From Naumovozyma dairenensis CBS 421 (taxonomy: Eukaryota; Ascomycota; Saccharomycetes; Saccharomycetales; Saccharomycetaceae), in contig NC_016486.1 of NCBI RefSeq assembly GCF_000227115.2, positions 62,001 to 126,000 on the forward strand: a stretch of DNA of 64,000 nucleotides, given 5' to 3'. Each line of letters opens with the position of its first letter. Within the stretch, counting starts at the first letter, position 1. A program made the position numbers and the translations under genes. Below are positions 41,714 through 52,409 of this stretch, in pieces. Under the pieces are notes generated by a model. It was not told the origin of the DNA and did no database searches. It saw only the letters and a program-made list of their open reading frames with translations.

Positions 41714-44345
41714 AAGCTAATCCGGAATATATATATATATTCAATTCCATTATCACTGGCTATCATTTGAAAAAAAGCATTTATTAGACATTGAATAACC
41801 TCCTTCATTAGTATGGAACCAAAGAATAGAAACTGGATTTGCAATACATCACATGTGAGTCAAATTAAGTCCAAGGTAAATTAGATCAGGGAAAAGATCC
41901 ATTCCTTCCTGTCCCATTCCCCTAGAAAAGAAACGGCGTTATTTTATATGCCTCTAGTTTTTTCCTAAGTCCTTCTGGATAACACATCGTAGTATTATGT
42001 ACACTGGAAGGACATACATTTTATATTACTTGATATAAATCTATATATTGTTACTTAAGGTGCAATTCTATTAGAAACGTATAAGTAACCTAATAAAATA
42101 TAATTTTCTTTTTTGCAGTTGCTACCAAATCTTCGTGATTTGTCCCAATAACAGATTTTGCTAATTGGAAGCGTTTGATTTATCATGAACAACTATTCCA
42201 ATTTTTGTGAACATTTTCATAACGAATACAAATTTGTTTATATTTAAACAATTTAAATTTAAGCTCTGACTGGCGCAAATCAAGAATTTTTATTTAGAAA
42301 TAACGTCTAAGAAATAAACAAAAAAGTGTGTCAGCCTAATTGGTCTTGAAAATTTAACAAATTTAGCAACGATCAGACCGCTATGTAATGGATTTAAAAC
42401 ACCAAGAAAAGAACGGAACAGATGTACAACCCACCTTGTAGGTCCTTACGTTTACTCTATTGGGAATGGCTGTGTACACCGAAATCTGGCTAAAAAAGTG
42501 TTATTGTTGAGATAAATGAGGTATTTCACTTTTTGTTGGAATTTCTAACCTAGCTTAATGCCTATTTATGGTTTTTCTAAATATTTTTTGAATAAATCAG
42601 GGTATGTACATAAGTGTCCAGTTTCAAATAAGACAAGAGAATATGATGTAGAACTTCCATTTTAAATCAACTTAAAGTCGAACCATTTCAAAAACCCTAC
42701 TTTTGGAATGTTATTACGAATTATACAGATACGGTACTAGATTCTTTTTAGTTCATAAAATCATTTCGTACCTTCTACAGCCATTAATATTACCTATAAG
42801 GTTAATCATCAGCCACCAAACTCTTCCTTACATTCTTAGAATACTAGTGGGACCTTTGAAGTGAAGCCAATACACATTCTTATCACTACATTTTTTGTGT
42901 TTACGTACCAGGGCTGAGACGGATTAGGATTAATGGATTGAAAAAGCAAGGACTGGGCGTGAAAATTTTGAAAAAAAGGTAGGGTAGATATCAAATTTTA
43001 AGGATTGAGAACAGGGTTGATCTATTCTGGCCATGGATTGGGGCATGGATTGAAAAAAAAATTGAAAAATAGTAGTCGTATAATATGATTTTTATAGTAT
43101 TTTCTCATAAATTATATAATAAAAAAAATGGATTGGATTAGGATAGACTTTGGGTTAGGATAGGATTAGGACTGGATTGAAGATTTTCACCGGGGATTGA
43201 AAAAAGGTAGGGTAGGCCCAAAATTGCTTAGGATAGACCAAAAATCCTAACCGTCCCAGGCCTGTTACGTACCTCCAAAAGAAATCTTCGTGAAGGAACG
43301 AGGTTTTTTTTGTCGTAAGAGAAAGCTTTGGTGGAAAAAAAAGACAAGACGAAAAGGGAATGCAATTGTTCCCTCTAGGTAATTTTAAGGAAAACATATT
43401 CAGTAACAATGGTCAATTGAGGTACCTGTAATATTTTGGTACCACATGATTTCCAAGTTATTGTACAGCATTTGATTATTGGTTACAAATTGTAATTTAC
43501 AGCCTATTAACTTTTTTACAGGTATAACGTAATAATAGCTTTCATGTTGATATGTTTTTATTTGGGAAAGGAAACCGACGGCTACACGTAGTCGACCTAC
43601 GGGTAATAAGTACCTACAGAAGAGGTGGTGTTCCTTCCCGTGTAATTACCTCTTTGAGTAATTACGCACCGGACCGCACACCAAATCTTTTCGAGAGTTG
43701 AAGTTGAGAAGGTCCGCGTTTCAAAACATGCAAATTTTTTGAATTCTCAGTAAAAAGATGTACAAATCAGGAACCTCAAAAGATACGTACTGACTTACAG
43801 GACCTGTATGTCAATTACCAAATACAGAAGGATCCGGCAAAGCAGAGAAAATCCCTAAAACATAACAATGCATATTCTAACTCACCTCACGTTCATCGGT
43901 ACCGGACAGACCGCCCAGTTTGATGCATCTAGTTTCCTATACAAGGTATTTACGTGAAGACCCTGCTTATGTACGTACAAAGGAACCGAAAGGTAAAAAC
44001 AATGAAGGATTATCGAATGTCTACTCCTCTAGCTACAGTTAGTACATATATTCGACAGATCCTTATTAATATTCCAGGCAAGTAATTATATCCGAAGAAA
44101 AAGAAAAAATGTTAAGAACGTCGAAGAAATAGTCTATTGATATTGATACCTTCAAATTAAAAGGAAGAAAATATCATTTCTAATAAGAAAACAATATTCA
44201 CATCCGTAGAACTGTTTACCGCTATCCTAGATCTTGAAGACATTGTTGTATGACCGACAACTGAGATTCTGAAGTCGGATATTCTGAATATAAAGCATAA
44301 AAAAAAGAAAAGATAAAATTATCGGTAATATAATAATTATCATAG
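41714..44345. other. Intergenic region with a hAT-type MITE
   Basis: 2.6 kb without a conserved ORF. In S. cerevisiae this interval (YGR158C-YGR160) holds MTR3 and NSR1, which are absent here, as expected after reciprocal gene loss. The only clear feature is the MITE at 42909-43264. Confidence 0.6.
42909..43264. mobile_element. Non-autonomous hAT-superfamily element (MITE), 356 bp
   Basis: Perfect 8-bp direct repeats TTACGTAC flank it at 42901-42908 and 43265-43272. The terminal inverted repeats are CAGGGCTGAGACGG (left) and CAGGCCTGGGACGG (right, reverse complement), both followed by TTAGGAT; over about 22 bp they share CAGG-CTG-GACGG-TTAGGAT. An 8-bp target duplication with CAGGG-type ends is the hallmark of hAT transposons. 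TTAGGAT recurs inside at 42924, 43138, 43155 and 43228, and inverted at 43244, like subterminal transposase sites. Two direct copies of GGTAGGGTAG after an A run lie near 42975 and 43205. There is no transposase ORF, so it would depend on one encoded elsewhere. Confidence 0.85.
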
Positions 44346-46613
44346 ATGCTATTAAAGAAGTTGGTCATTCTGACACTTTCCTTGGTAAACGTTTTAGCCT
44401 TAGATAGTTTGACTATTAAGCAAACAAAGAAATTCACGTCAACTGTTTGCCCAACATGCGTGACGTTCACCGAAACGACAACAACAGCACCTTTATCTTC
44501 TTTGACTATCAAAACTACAAAAAAAATTACTTCAACCATTTGCCCAACTTGCGTCACCATTACGGAATCTGAAAATCTACCATCGTCTACGCTGTTACCA
44601 AATTCTGACATCATTTTCGAAACAACCCTTACTAAAACACAATTGGAAACTATCACAACTACTATTGCTGTTACCGAAACGTTGTTCGAAACAGATATTG
44701 AATCGAAAACTGTAGATTTTACCAATATTTTAAATGTTACAAATACTATATTTGCCACACAAACTACCGAACTTACTCAGACTGCTCAAGTTACTCGAAC
44801 TCAAATCGTTACTGACACAACCATAATAACCGGAACTACTGAAGTTGCACATACTCAGTATATTACAATTAGCAATAGAGTTACAGACACTTTATTTACT
44901 ACCCGTTATTCAAATGAGGAAATAACTTCTACAGTATTCGAAACTATTACAAAACAAGTAACAGATTTACAAACCAAATTTGTCACTGCAACATTAGAAG
45001 TAACTCAAATGAAAGTATCAACACTTACATCAACAATAGATTACACAAGTGAATTAACGGCAACAAAAGTAATTACTAACACCATTAAAGAAATACATGA
45101 CATTACATCAACAATTAATATCACCAGTACTATTCCAAAGACTATTTTTCATACGAATGAAGTTACTCAATTCTCTACAAGAATAATCAATGAAACAATC
45201 ACACAGCCAACAACTACTACATTAGAAGTGACGTCATATGATGTTATTACATTAACTCGTACAGATAGCTTAACTGAAACGGAAACTTTTATATTGACTA
45301 AAACTACTGACTTAATTGAGACCTTAACAAGTAATATCTTACAAACTTTAACTTATCAAAAGACTGAATACTTGACAAAAGAAGTTGATATTACTGAAAC
45401 ATTTAAGACAACAGAAATTATGACTTTGACTCTAACAGAAAATGAAACTTCTACTATATTAACTACTTTTACCTCTATTTTGACCAGTAGCACTGAATAC
45501 GTTATAACTAGTGTGGTTCCTCAAACCACTGACATTATACAAATTATTACTTCTTATACAATCATTCCACAAACTTTAGAAGTGACAAAGACAGATGAAG
45601 TAACAAAACCACATGAAATAACCCACGTATTTACAAACATAGATGAAAATACAATTTATATGACAGACGTTGACCAGGTAACAAAAATAATTAATATTAC
45701 TAGTTTTATTCCTACGACGAGAACAGATATCCTGACACAAGTGACGACTCAGACGTTCAATTCCACCAGGACGTATGTTACTACCAGTACGAGTGAGACG
45801 ATTGTTCCTGTGACGACGACGTCTACTGAGACGATCAAGACGACCGACAAGTCTATGGAGGTGTATACATCTACCATGCTAATTCCGCGGACTATGAATG
45901 TTACCAGTACTGACACGATTGAATTGACCCGTACGACTTTGGTGCCTCAAACAGTCACTTCTACTAATGTTGTGACCTCTACCAATGTGATGAACACTAC
46001 CATGGTGCTCACATCTCATACTACTACGACGAATATATATACATCGGTCAGCAATAAGTCAACTGCAGAACCAACCAAGTTGATGAATTCAAACGTTGTT
46101 GCATTTCAGAAGACGATGAACTACACTAAGCCTACCGTCTATATTACTGTATCAACAAGAGCTAGTGTTATTGAACAGGAGAGACCTGTAACTGTCACAT
46201 TAACTAAGCCAATTACATACGGGGTAACGGAAACATATACCCACAATGTCGTTAGTACTAAGATCATTTCCTCGACGGTTAATACTGACATTATTGAAAC
46301 GAGCGCTCGTAATTCGGAGGTTGTGTACACAACTAACACTATAAATTCAAAAACGAATATATTAACTACGGCTCTGATAACGAATCCAACAGCGAATGTC
46401 AATGTTGGATCCATATCGTCATCAACAGGCAAGGTTACTGGCGGAACGACTGCTGCTCCTACTGGTTCAATATCGACCGGATCAGTTAGGTATTCGTCAC
46501 AAGTAAGTTCAATCGGGCCGGTCACCATTTCCACAACTTATGAAGGTAGTGGTTCCAAGATTCACAAATCATTTTGGGCATTAATTTCATTACCATTCAT
46601 TTTTTTATTATGA
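44346..46613 (+). CDS. Thr-rich GPI-anchored cell wall protein, possible adhesin
   Basis: 755 aa. N-terminal signal peptide (1-19, KKLVILTLSLVNVLA); two 31-residue repeats each with a CPTC motif (C35/C38 and C66/C69, SLTIK-TKK-TST-CPTCVT); then ~600 residues of Thr-rich imperfect repeats of the type T-T-x-V/I-T/D-x-T. The C-terminus is a GPI signal: small-residue stretch GSGS, short basic spacer, hydrophobic tail FWALISLPFIFLL. Such proteins are heavily O-mannosylated and cross-linked to beta-glucan in the wall, often acting in adhesion or flocculation. I do not recognise a specific family; no lectin-type domain is present. From about residue 450 (base 45700) codon use changes to many ACG and GTG codons. 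It converges on CHO2 and has no counterpart at this site in S. cerevisiae. Confidence 0.8.
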   Translation: MLLKKLVILTLSLVNVLALDSLTIKQTKKFTSTVCPTCVTFTETTTTAPLSSLTIKTTKKITSTICPTCVTITESENLPSSTLLPNSDIIFETTLTKTQLETITTTIAVTETLFETDIESKTVDFTNILNVTNTIFATQTTELTQTAQVTRTQIVTDTTIITGTTEVAHTQYITISNRVTDTLFTTRYSNEEITSTVFETITKQVTDLQTKFVTATLEVTQMKVSTLTSTIDYTSELTATKVITNTIKEIHDITSTINITSTIPKTIFHTNEVTQFSTRIINETITQPTTTTLEVTSYDVITLTRTDSLTETETFILTKTTDLIETLTSNILQTLTYQKTEYLTKEVDITETFKTTEIMTLTLTENETSTILTTFTSILTSSTEYVITSVVPQTTDIIQIITSYTIIPQTLEVTKTDEVTKPHEITHVFTNIDENTIYMTDVDQVTKIINITSFIPTTRTDILTQVTTQTFNSTRTYVTTSTSETIVPVTTTSTETIKTTDKSMEVYTSTMLIPRTMNVTSTDTIELTRTTLVPQTVTSTNVVTSTNVMNTTMVLTSHTTTTNIYTSVSNKSTAEPTKLMNSNVVAFQKTMNYTKPTVYITVSTRASVIEQERPVTVTLTKPITYGVTETYTHNVVSTKIISSTVNTDIIETSARNSEVVYTTNTINSKTNILTTALITNPTANVNVGSISSSTGKVTGGTTAAPTGSISTGSVRYSSQVSSIGPVTISTTYEGSGSKIHKSFWALISLPFIFLL

Positions 46614-46786
46614 TAACATAATAAGCATTTTTTTTAGTTCTTCTATCGTAATTTTTCATTAATATGTTAAAGACATTTTTAATTTGTCTATGTATTTATA
46701 TATATATTCTATAGATATATGTATTGTATTATATTGTATTCTTTTTTTCATTGATTTGCCTTTCATTATACGTAAGTATTATTGGT

Positions 46787-49462
46787 TTATACTAGTTCAT
46801 CTAGAATTTTCTTAATTTCCCAAATTCTTTTCGAAATGATATCTATGTCTCCGTTAACGTTATTAATGAAGTCAGTGGATAATTCAATGCCGATAGATGC
46901 TTTAATTAATTTTTGTAAAGATTTCATTGTAAAGTATTTATTACCCATTTGATTGAAGAATTTCCCATTGGCAATAACGTTACAATTATTTAAAAATTGA
47001 AATAAATCATTTCTCAAAGTATCAATGTCATCATTAAAATTCAGTTTTGGGAACAATACTTGGAATGGAGTAGAAATTAATAAAACTTTATGGGAATTTT
47101 TAGAATGATATCTGAATTCATAAATACCTGGTTCACAAATATAATAATGTTGAATCAAACAAATTTCACCTTTAACAAATTCCTCTGACTTTCTAAGGCT
47201 TAAGACATGTTTATTCTTGGCACCTGTTGTAAAACTTTTATGACCAAATGATGAAGTTCTTGTAATTTCACGATCAGCTCTTGTATCAAGGACATTATAA
47301 AGTCCAATCCAATCGGTTTCGTCGTATAATTCAATGGGTAATTTCCATTTAATACTGATTGGATTTGGCAAATAACTACTATTAGTTGCTGGTAGGGCGG
47401 ATACTTCCTCATCATGAAGGTTTATTTGTTGTAATTGAATATCAAATTCGCAATTTGGTGATAATCTTGAAGTGACGTTATTAATTGCATGTACCATTAC
47501 GTTTTCCCTAATCTTTAATATTTCTGGTTTTATTTCTCGTGTTGGTTGTTGAAGTTGACAATTTGTTTGATTAGCATTATTATTTAATAAAGATCTCATT
47601 ATTATATGTTCTACATTATCAACTATTTCAGAGATTCTTCTTAATGGTTTCAAAGTTAATAGAGATTTCCCAACACCGCTGATTCTCTTGGATTGATTTG
47701 AACCATATATTTTCATAATATGAGGTTTTTCAATGAATTTGATCATTATGAAATTAGTTATTGTCCAAAGTAATGATAATATGATATTTTCCCATGCAAA
47801 ATTTGTCATTAATACGGTAGACCATATACCAATAATACCGAATATTGTTTCTGGATTATTTAAATATCTGTAAATACCTTGAGATGTCAATTTTCTAGCA
47901 TTTTTTGTGGGGATATAATTTGTTAAAAAGAAATCACCATAAAACCAACCGAAATCAGAAATAGCCAAATTGATTTCTGAATTTGACCAAATTTGTAAAG
48001 AACACAATAAGAGACCGAAGATCAATTTATTATAAAAGTTCTCGTTGCTTTGAAGTGTATGATTGTTTGATATTATTTTTGATATTGTTTGTATTATTAG
48101 AAGGACATATGATGTGACAATCATAAAGTTATATATGAATTGCCATTGTTGATATGAGTGAATTTGAGAAAACCCATTTTTCAAAAACAATTTCGTAAAC
48201 CATTTAGAATTTGATTGATTATAAAGTATAATAGAAATGATTAACCATGACGATAATTTGAAAGTGAATGTTAATGTAAGTAGAAGGAGATCATTTGGAT
48301 TTGTTAAGATTGCCCATGTAATGATGGAAATCACTGAACCTACTGTGAAATAATCGTAAATTCTTAGTTTATTAAAGTTCTTAATCATTAAACCATTAAA
48401 TATTAAAGGTTTGGAATAATCATAATTTTCCTTCAATATTAGATCATCAATTGATATTTGTTCCTTTTCTTGTCCGTCTTCTGTACCATAAGTTCTTTCT
48501 ATATGAGGAGATTCAACATATTTTAGGAAAAGGAATTGTAAGAAATGGCCCCAGATGGATACCAACAAAACTTTATAATCATTACATATTAATGAAAGAC
48601 CGTAATAACCCAAATATCCGATGGAATACATTGGATGAGGTGAAATATTGAAACACACGTCAAAGATTAAAGTTGAATTTATTTGTAAAAAGAAGAAATC
48701 ACCCCAATACCAAGCAAAATCTTTAATGACTCTATGTGCGTCAATTTTTGCCCAAATATTGAAAACGATTAAAAGGGTTCCTAAAATAATTTTCCAATTC
48801 CATATGGAGATGTCCAAATTAGTTGGCAATGATAGATAGACGAAGATAATATATGTGATGAAGTCTTGCATTAGGATCAAATCAACAAATTGGCGGAAGA
48901 TTAACCAAACTTTCAATTCATTGGGATATTCACTTGCTGTGTGTTTCTCCTTTTTATTTTGTTGTTTTGATAATATGGAATGTAATTCAAATCTAAGAAA
49001 TCTAGCCCAAAGAGAATTATTTGTAGTGAAAACGTTATTTTTTGTGACAAAATTAGTCAATGATTCGTAATTTGATTGATAATGCAGGATGATACCTATA
49101 CCTAAGTTATATGATAATCTCCAAAATAGGTATTGTAAAAGATAAAACCTTTTAGTGAAATTCAAATCAAAATAATTCAAAATCTTATGGCAAATGAAGA
49201 AATTAGAGATTATGAATAAAGTGATACATAATTCCAGGAATGATTTCTTAATTGTGGGATCAAATAAAGAGCGGACCATATCATGAGTCTTCGGTGGTTT
49301 GAAAAGTATACCAGTGGATCTTGTCTTGGCCAATATTTCATGTTGAGTTGACCTTGACCTGGATGCAGTAGTATTGGTAACAGAGGAAGGTGAAGACAAT
49401 GATATTGATAACGGATCTTTAGCGGAAGACGCCAAAGCATGTGTAGTATTCTCTGTAGTCAT
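46787..49462 (-). CDS. CHO2: Cho2 phosphatidylethanolamine N-methyltransferase
   Basis: 891 aa (869 in S. cerevisiae). It has many transmembrane helices (about 75-560) and two internally repeated methyltransferase modules, each with a Pro-(Met/Glu)-(Tyr/Thr) turn and a final acid-rich motif: FNISPHPMYSIGYLGYYGLS ... VESPHIERTYG and YRYLNNPETIFGIIGIWSTV ... EKPHIMKIYG. A soluble C-terminal domain follows (about 650-891, IKWKLPIELYDETDWIGLYN, LIQHYYICEPGIYEFRYHS). Cho2 sits in the ER and makes the first methylation of PE towards PC, using AdoMet. The neighbour PTI1 on the same strand matches S. cerevisiae (YGR156W-YGR157W). A CATGTG-type inositol/choline response element lies upstream. Confidence 0.96.
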   Translation of the reverse strand: MTTENTTHALASSAKDPLSISLSSPSSVTNTTASRSRSTQHEILAKTRSTGILFKPPKTHDMVRSLFDPTIKKSFLELCITLFIISNFFICHKILNYFDLNFTKRFYLLQYLFWRLSYNLGIGIILHYQSNYESLTNFVTKNNVFTTNNSLWARFLRFELHSILSKQQNKKEKHTASEYPNELKVWLIFRQFVDLILMQDFITYIIFVYLSLPTNLDISIWNWKIILGTLLIVFNIWAKIDAHRVIKDFAWYWGDFFFLQINSTLIFDVCFNISPHPMYSIGYLGYYGLSLICNDYKVLLVSIWGHFLQFLFLKYVESPHIERTYGTEDGQEKEQISIDDLILKENYDYSKPLIFNGLMIKNFNKLRIYDYFTVGSVISIITWAILTNPNDLLLLTLTFTFKLSSWLIISIILYNQSNSKWFTKLFLKNGFSQIHSYQQWQFIYNFMIVTSYVLLIIQTISKIISNNHTLQSNENFYNKLIFGLLLCSLQIWSNSEINLAISDFGWFYGDFFLTNYIPTKNARKLTSQGIYRYLNNPETIFGIIGIWSTVLMTNFAWENIILSLLWTITNFIMIKFIEKPHIMKIYGSNQSKRISGVGKSLLTLKPLRRISEIVDNVEHIIMRSLLNNNANQTNCQLQQPTREIKPEILKIRENVMVHAINNVTSRLSPNCEFDIQLQQINLHDEEVSALPATNSSYLPNPISIKWKLPIELYDETDWIGLYNVLDTRADREITRTSSFGHKSFTTGAKNKHVLSLRKSEEFVKGEICLIQHYYICEPGIYEFRYHSKNSHKVLLISTPFQVLFPKLNFNDDIDTLRNDLFQFLNNCNVIANGKFFNQMGNKYFTMKSLQKLIKASIGIELSTDFINNVNGDIDIISKRIWEIKKILDELV

Positions 49463-49793
49463 TGAATATTCTTATTATTATTCTGTTATAGTAATTTAGG
49501 TTATTGTTATACTAGCGAACAGCTGATATGGTTTTTGTTATTATTCTAAAGTTGAGTTAGAATATATATAAGTCTATATGTACCTTGAGTTAATTTTTTG
49601 TATTTCAATGTTGAGATTGATTTAATGCACAAAACACAGGTACTCGACTATATTGTATGTTTCTGCAGTTGTGACGTTTTAAAGAATGTGAATATTTTAG
49701 GGATACCGCTATAGTTAACGTTTTCAAAGAGTGTAACTGGGAAAGAATATGATAAAATAAGAAAGAAAAGAGGGACTTCTAACAATACATAAA

Positions 49794-49802
49794 CATGTGA
49801 AT
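49794..49802 (-). promoter_or_regulatory. Candidate UAS-INO (Ino2/Ino4 site) of CHO2
   Basis: ATTCACATG on the gene strand, about 330 bp upstream of the CHO2 ATG; with its neighbours it fits 9 of 11 positions of the UAS-INO consensus WYTTCAYRTGS. A weaker CACATG core lies at 50246-50251. In S. cerevisiae CHO2 is repressed by inositol plus choline through such sites. Confidence 0.5.
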
Positions 49803-50275
49803 ATATATAAATATGTTTCTCACTCCGGCTAGATATTAATCATATGCATATATGTAGTTCCCGGTTCTTATCTTCCTTTTATTACCTTTACTTCATGCGT
49901 CGTAGTTTGCCGTGAATACCACCACCACAAATCTGCTTTCGCTTGTTCTTCGTCCTTATTCCTTACTAAGTATTCCGCTCATCTAACTCTGCCATGTTAT
50001 GTCTTTGCTTGTCTTGCTTACTGTTACATACGGAGTAAGCAAGGCTTCCTTAGTAATAATAACAGTGATGGTGTTGAACATAGTTAGTATACGTCGTGTA
50101 GTACGTATAGTGTATTCATATGGACGGAGTGGCGGATGCTCCTTCCCTTCCCTGCCCTGCTCTTCCGTTCATCATTAGGTGATGTGATGACTCCGCGGCC
50201 GCCCGGTAAGTTACGTATGTCGCGGACTGTGGGATGTGCGGATGGCATGTGACTGAGAAAAAAAAAACGCGCATA

Positions 50276-50317
50276 CGGCGCTCGGCGCTCGGCTCTCGGC
50301 TCTCGGCTCTCGGGTCT
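50276..50317. repeat. Six 7-bp GC-rich tandem repeats
   Basis: CGGCGCT twice, CGGCTCT three times, CGGGTCT once, end to end, following an A tract. Confidence 0.9.
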
Positions 50318-50861
50318 CGATTACCCTTCCCTTCACTTTTCTTGTTGCCGCGGAGACCGCTGTGGTAGGGTTATACTTCTTTTAAAGGGTTAGATATGAT
50401 TGACCCCATACGGGGCTGGTAAAATACTTCGGCGGCTATTTCTGTGTTTTATTACGTATTGATGTAAAGCATCATATCGGCATGAGTCTGTATTTAAGCG
50501 TAGATCAGACTTGTGTTGATATGATTCTTATCTCTCGAACTATGAACAAAATATCTACTTATGATAGAGCCTCCAGACAGATTTACCTCAGTGTCTATCG
50601 TTACTTCCTCCGTTATGACGGGTATGGTGTATGACTGTTAGAGTTGTTCTAGTGTTTTAGCTTCGGCAGAATTATCTAAATATCTCTCTATTTCGTCGTT
50701 CTTGTACATGATTTTACGATGTCCTTATATTTGGGTTCGTGTAGTGTATATATGTATATATGGTCGAAGTAGAGTAATACGAAGGCTACTTTATCTATAT
50801 ATACTTGTTTGTTTGGCTTTGGCTTTGATCCACCCCTCGTACACATATATGCTATGGATTA

Positions 50862-52409
50862 CTACGCTTCATACAAGTACTCAGTTCTAAAATTATTAAC
50901 CATTGACTGTTGATCGTTGGGTAATAGCTTGATTTGATCCTTTGATAAACTCAATACTTGTTTAATCATTTCTTGCTGATTCTCAGGTAACTGTTTCAAT
51001 TTGATATAATTGATATTATCATCATACGTTTCTTTAATAATTGGACGAGGAGGTTGTGGTTGCGCCACGGGAGGAGCGGGAGGAAATAATGGAGGTGGTG
51101 AATTCTGTAATGGTGGTGCTTGAAATTGCGGCGGTATAAATACAGGAGGATGAGACTGTTGCTGCTGCTGCTGCTGTTGTTGTTGTTGTGCTGCTACCGG
51201 CTGTCGTTGTGGCATACCCATATTCATAGGAGGTTGTGGTGGTACCATCCCCATATGTACGTTAGCATTCATCTGTACAGGTTGGTGCTGAGGTTGTTGT
51301 GGTTGCTGCTGTTGTGGCAGAACATTTATATTTGTATTACCAAGAGTTGGTGGAGTAACCGATGGATTCATCGGCATAGGCACAGGCATAGGCATCCCCA
51401 TACCCATACCCATTGGAATATTCATATTCATTGGCGGTTGTTGTGTATTCATATTTAACATTGGAGTAGCAGATGTACTTGATTCAGAGCTAGAATTATT
51501 ATTATTGTTATTATTATTATTTACAGTACTTGTAGTTGAGCTACTGTTTATTCTTAGTTGATTGGATCTTCTTTCAAGCACTTTATTGATCACATTATAG
51601 TTAATTAGCCCCATTTCTAGTAAAGCTTGTGATATTGCTAAGGTTAAATTACTATTTGATTTTAGGAATGTTTCAATTTGTGATGATCTATTAATTGAAT
51701 CTTGAGTTGACAAGATCTTTAAATTCGATATTATTTCAATCAATTGTAATGGTGGTATCTTACTTAAATTATTTGATACTTCGTCTTTTATACTTAATGA
51801 ACCATCAATTAATTCTGGTAAATGTTTAGATGCCTTACTTAAGATATCTGGGAATGTATCTTGAGTATTATTGTCGCTGAGTGGTTTGCTAGTATTTCTA
51901 TTCATTTGAGAATCATTATTTCCTATGCTATTAGTTGAATAATTTTGTTGTTGTTGCTGTTGTTGTGATTGTTTGTTTGTCATCAATGGCCTTCTTGGTA
52001 AAGGTACTTCAGTGATCATATCAAATGGCAAGTCAAGGTTCATCTCCCATGGGAATTTGTCTCTATTTAATTTCAATTCCTCTACGTTTGTATACGATTG
52101 AGATAATTTCTCTTTATAATTAGATGATATTACTTTTTCCATTTGGAATGGTAATCCATTAATTTGTGAAAGAGTATTATAAGCTCTTTCACAATCTTTA
52201 TTTGTCTTATAATCATAATTTATTGAAGTTAATTTACCTGTTCTTGGATCTGTCTTTGGTATTATTTCAATAATTGGACCAGATCCTGCAATTATTGATG
52301 TGATAATGTCTTGCTCCCACTCATTAGGGAAATTAGTTATTTGAATTGACGTTGATAGATTTTCTGGTTTTAGTAAATGACGTGCTTTCCTTTTCCTTGG
52401 ATCTGTCAT
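50862..52409 (-). CDS. PTI1: Pti1, CstF-64-like pre-mRNA 3'-end processing factor
   Basis: 515 aa (425 in S. cerevisiae). The N-terminal RRM (about 18-105, TSIQITNFPNEWEQDIITSI ... INYDYKTNKDCERAYNTL) is followed by KFPWEMNLDLPFDMITEVPLPRRP and a conserved hinge-like helical region (about 195-290, LLEIISNL-type LQLIEIISNLKILSTQ ... ISQALLEMGLINY). A long Gln/Pro/Met-rich linker follows, ending in a small C-terminal domain of the CstF-64 type (KLKQLPENQQEMIKQVLSLS, IKLLPNDQQSMVNNFRTEYL). Pti1 belongs to the holo-CPF/APT complex that links cleavage, polyadenylation and snoRNA 3'-end formation. The extra length is polyglutamine and a PMPVPMPM-type repeat. Confidence 0.92.
   Translation of the reverse strand: MTDPRKRKARHLLKPENLSTSIQITNFPNEWEQDIITSIIAGSGPIIEIIPKTDPRTGKLTSINYDYKTNKDCERAYNTLSQINGLPFQMEKVISSNYKEKLSQSYTNVEELKLNRDKFPWEMNLDLPFDMITEVPLPRRPLMTNKQSQQQQQQQNYSTNSIGNNDSQMNRNTSKPLSDNNTQDTFPDILSKASKHLPELIDGSLSIKDEVSNNLSKIPPLQLIEIISNLKILSTQDSINRSSQIETFLKSNSNLTLAISQALLEMGLINYNVINKVLERRSNQLRINSSSTTSTVNNNNNNNNNSSSESSTSATPMLNMNTQQPPMNMNIPMGMGMGMPMPVPMPMNPSVTPPTLGNTNINVLPQQQQPQQPQHQPVQMNANVHMGMVPPQPPMNMGMPQRQPVAAQQQQQQQQQQQSHPPVFIPPQFQAPPLQNSPPPLFPPAPPVAQPQPPRPIIKETYDDNINYIKLKQLPENQQEMIKQVLSLSKDQIKLLPNDQQSMVNNFRTEYLYEA

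Larger units (their letters stand above)
49463..50861. other. Intergenic region, CHO2 promoter and PTI1 3' flank
   Basis: 1.4 kb with the CHO2 promoter. It holds a GC-rich island at about 50140-50370 that includes a 7-bp tandem repeat and a GCGGCCGC at 50195-50202, unusual in this AT-rich window. No gene seen. Confidence 0.55.

Noticed and set aside
44222..44758. 178-aa ORF antisense to the wall protein
   Set aside because: Mirror frame of Thr/Val-rich repeats; such repeats commonly leave the antisense frame open. The same holds for 46139-46534.
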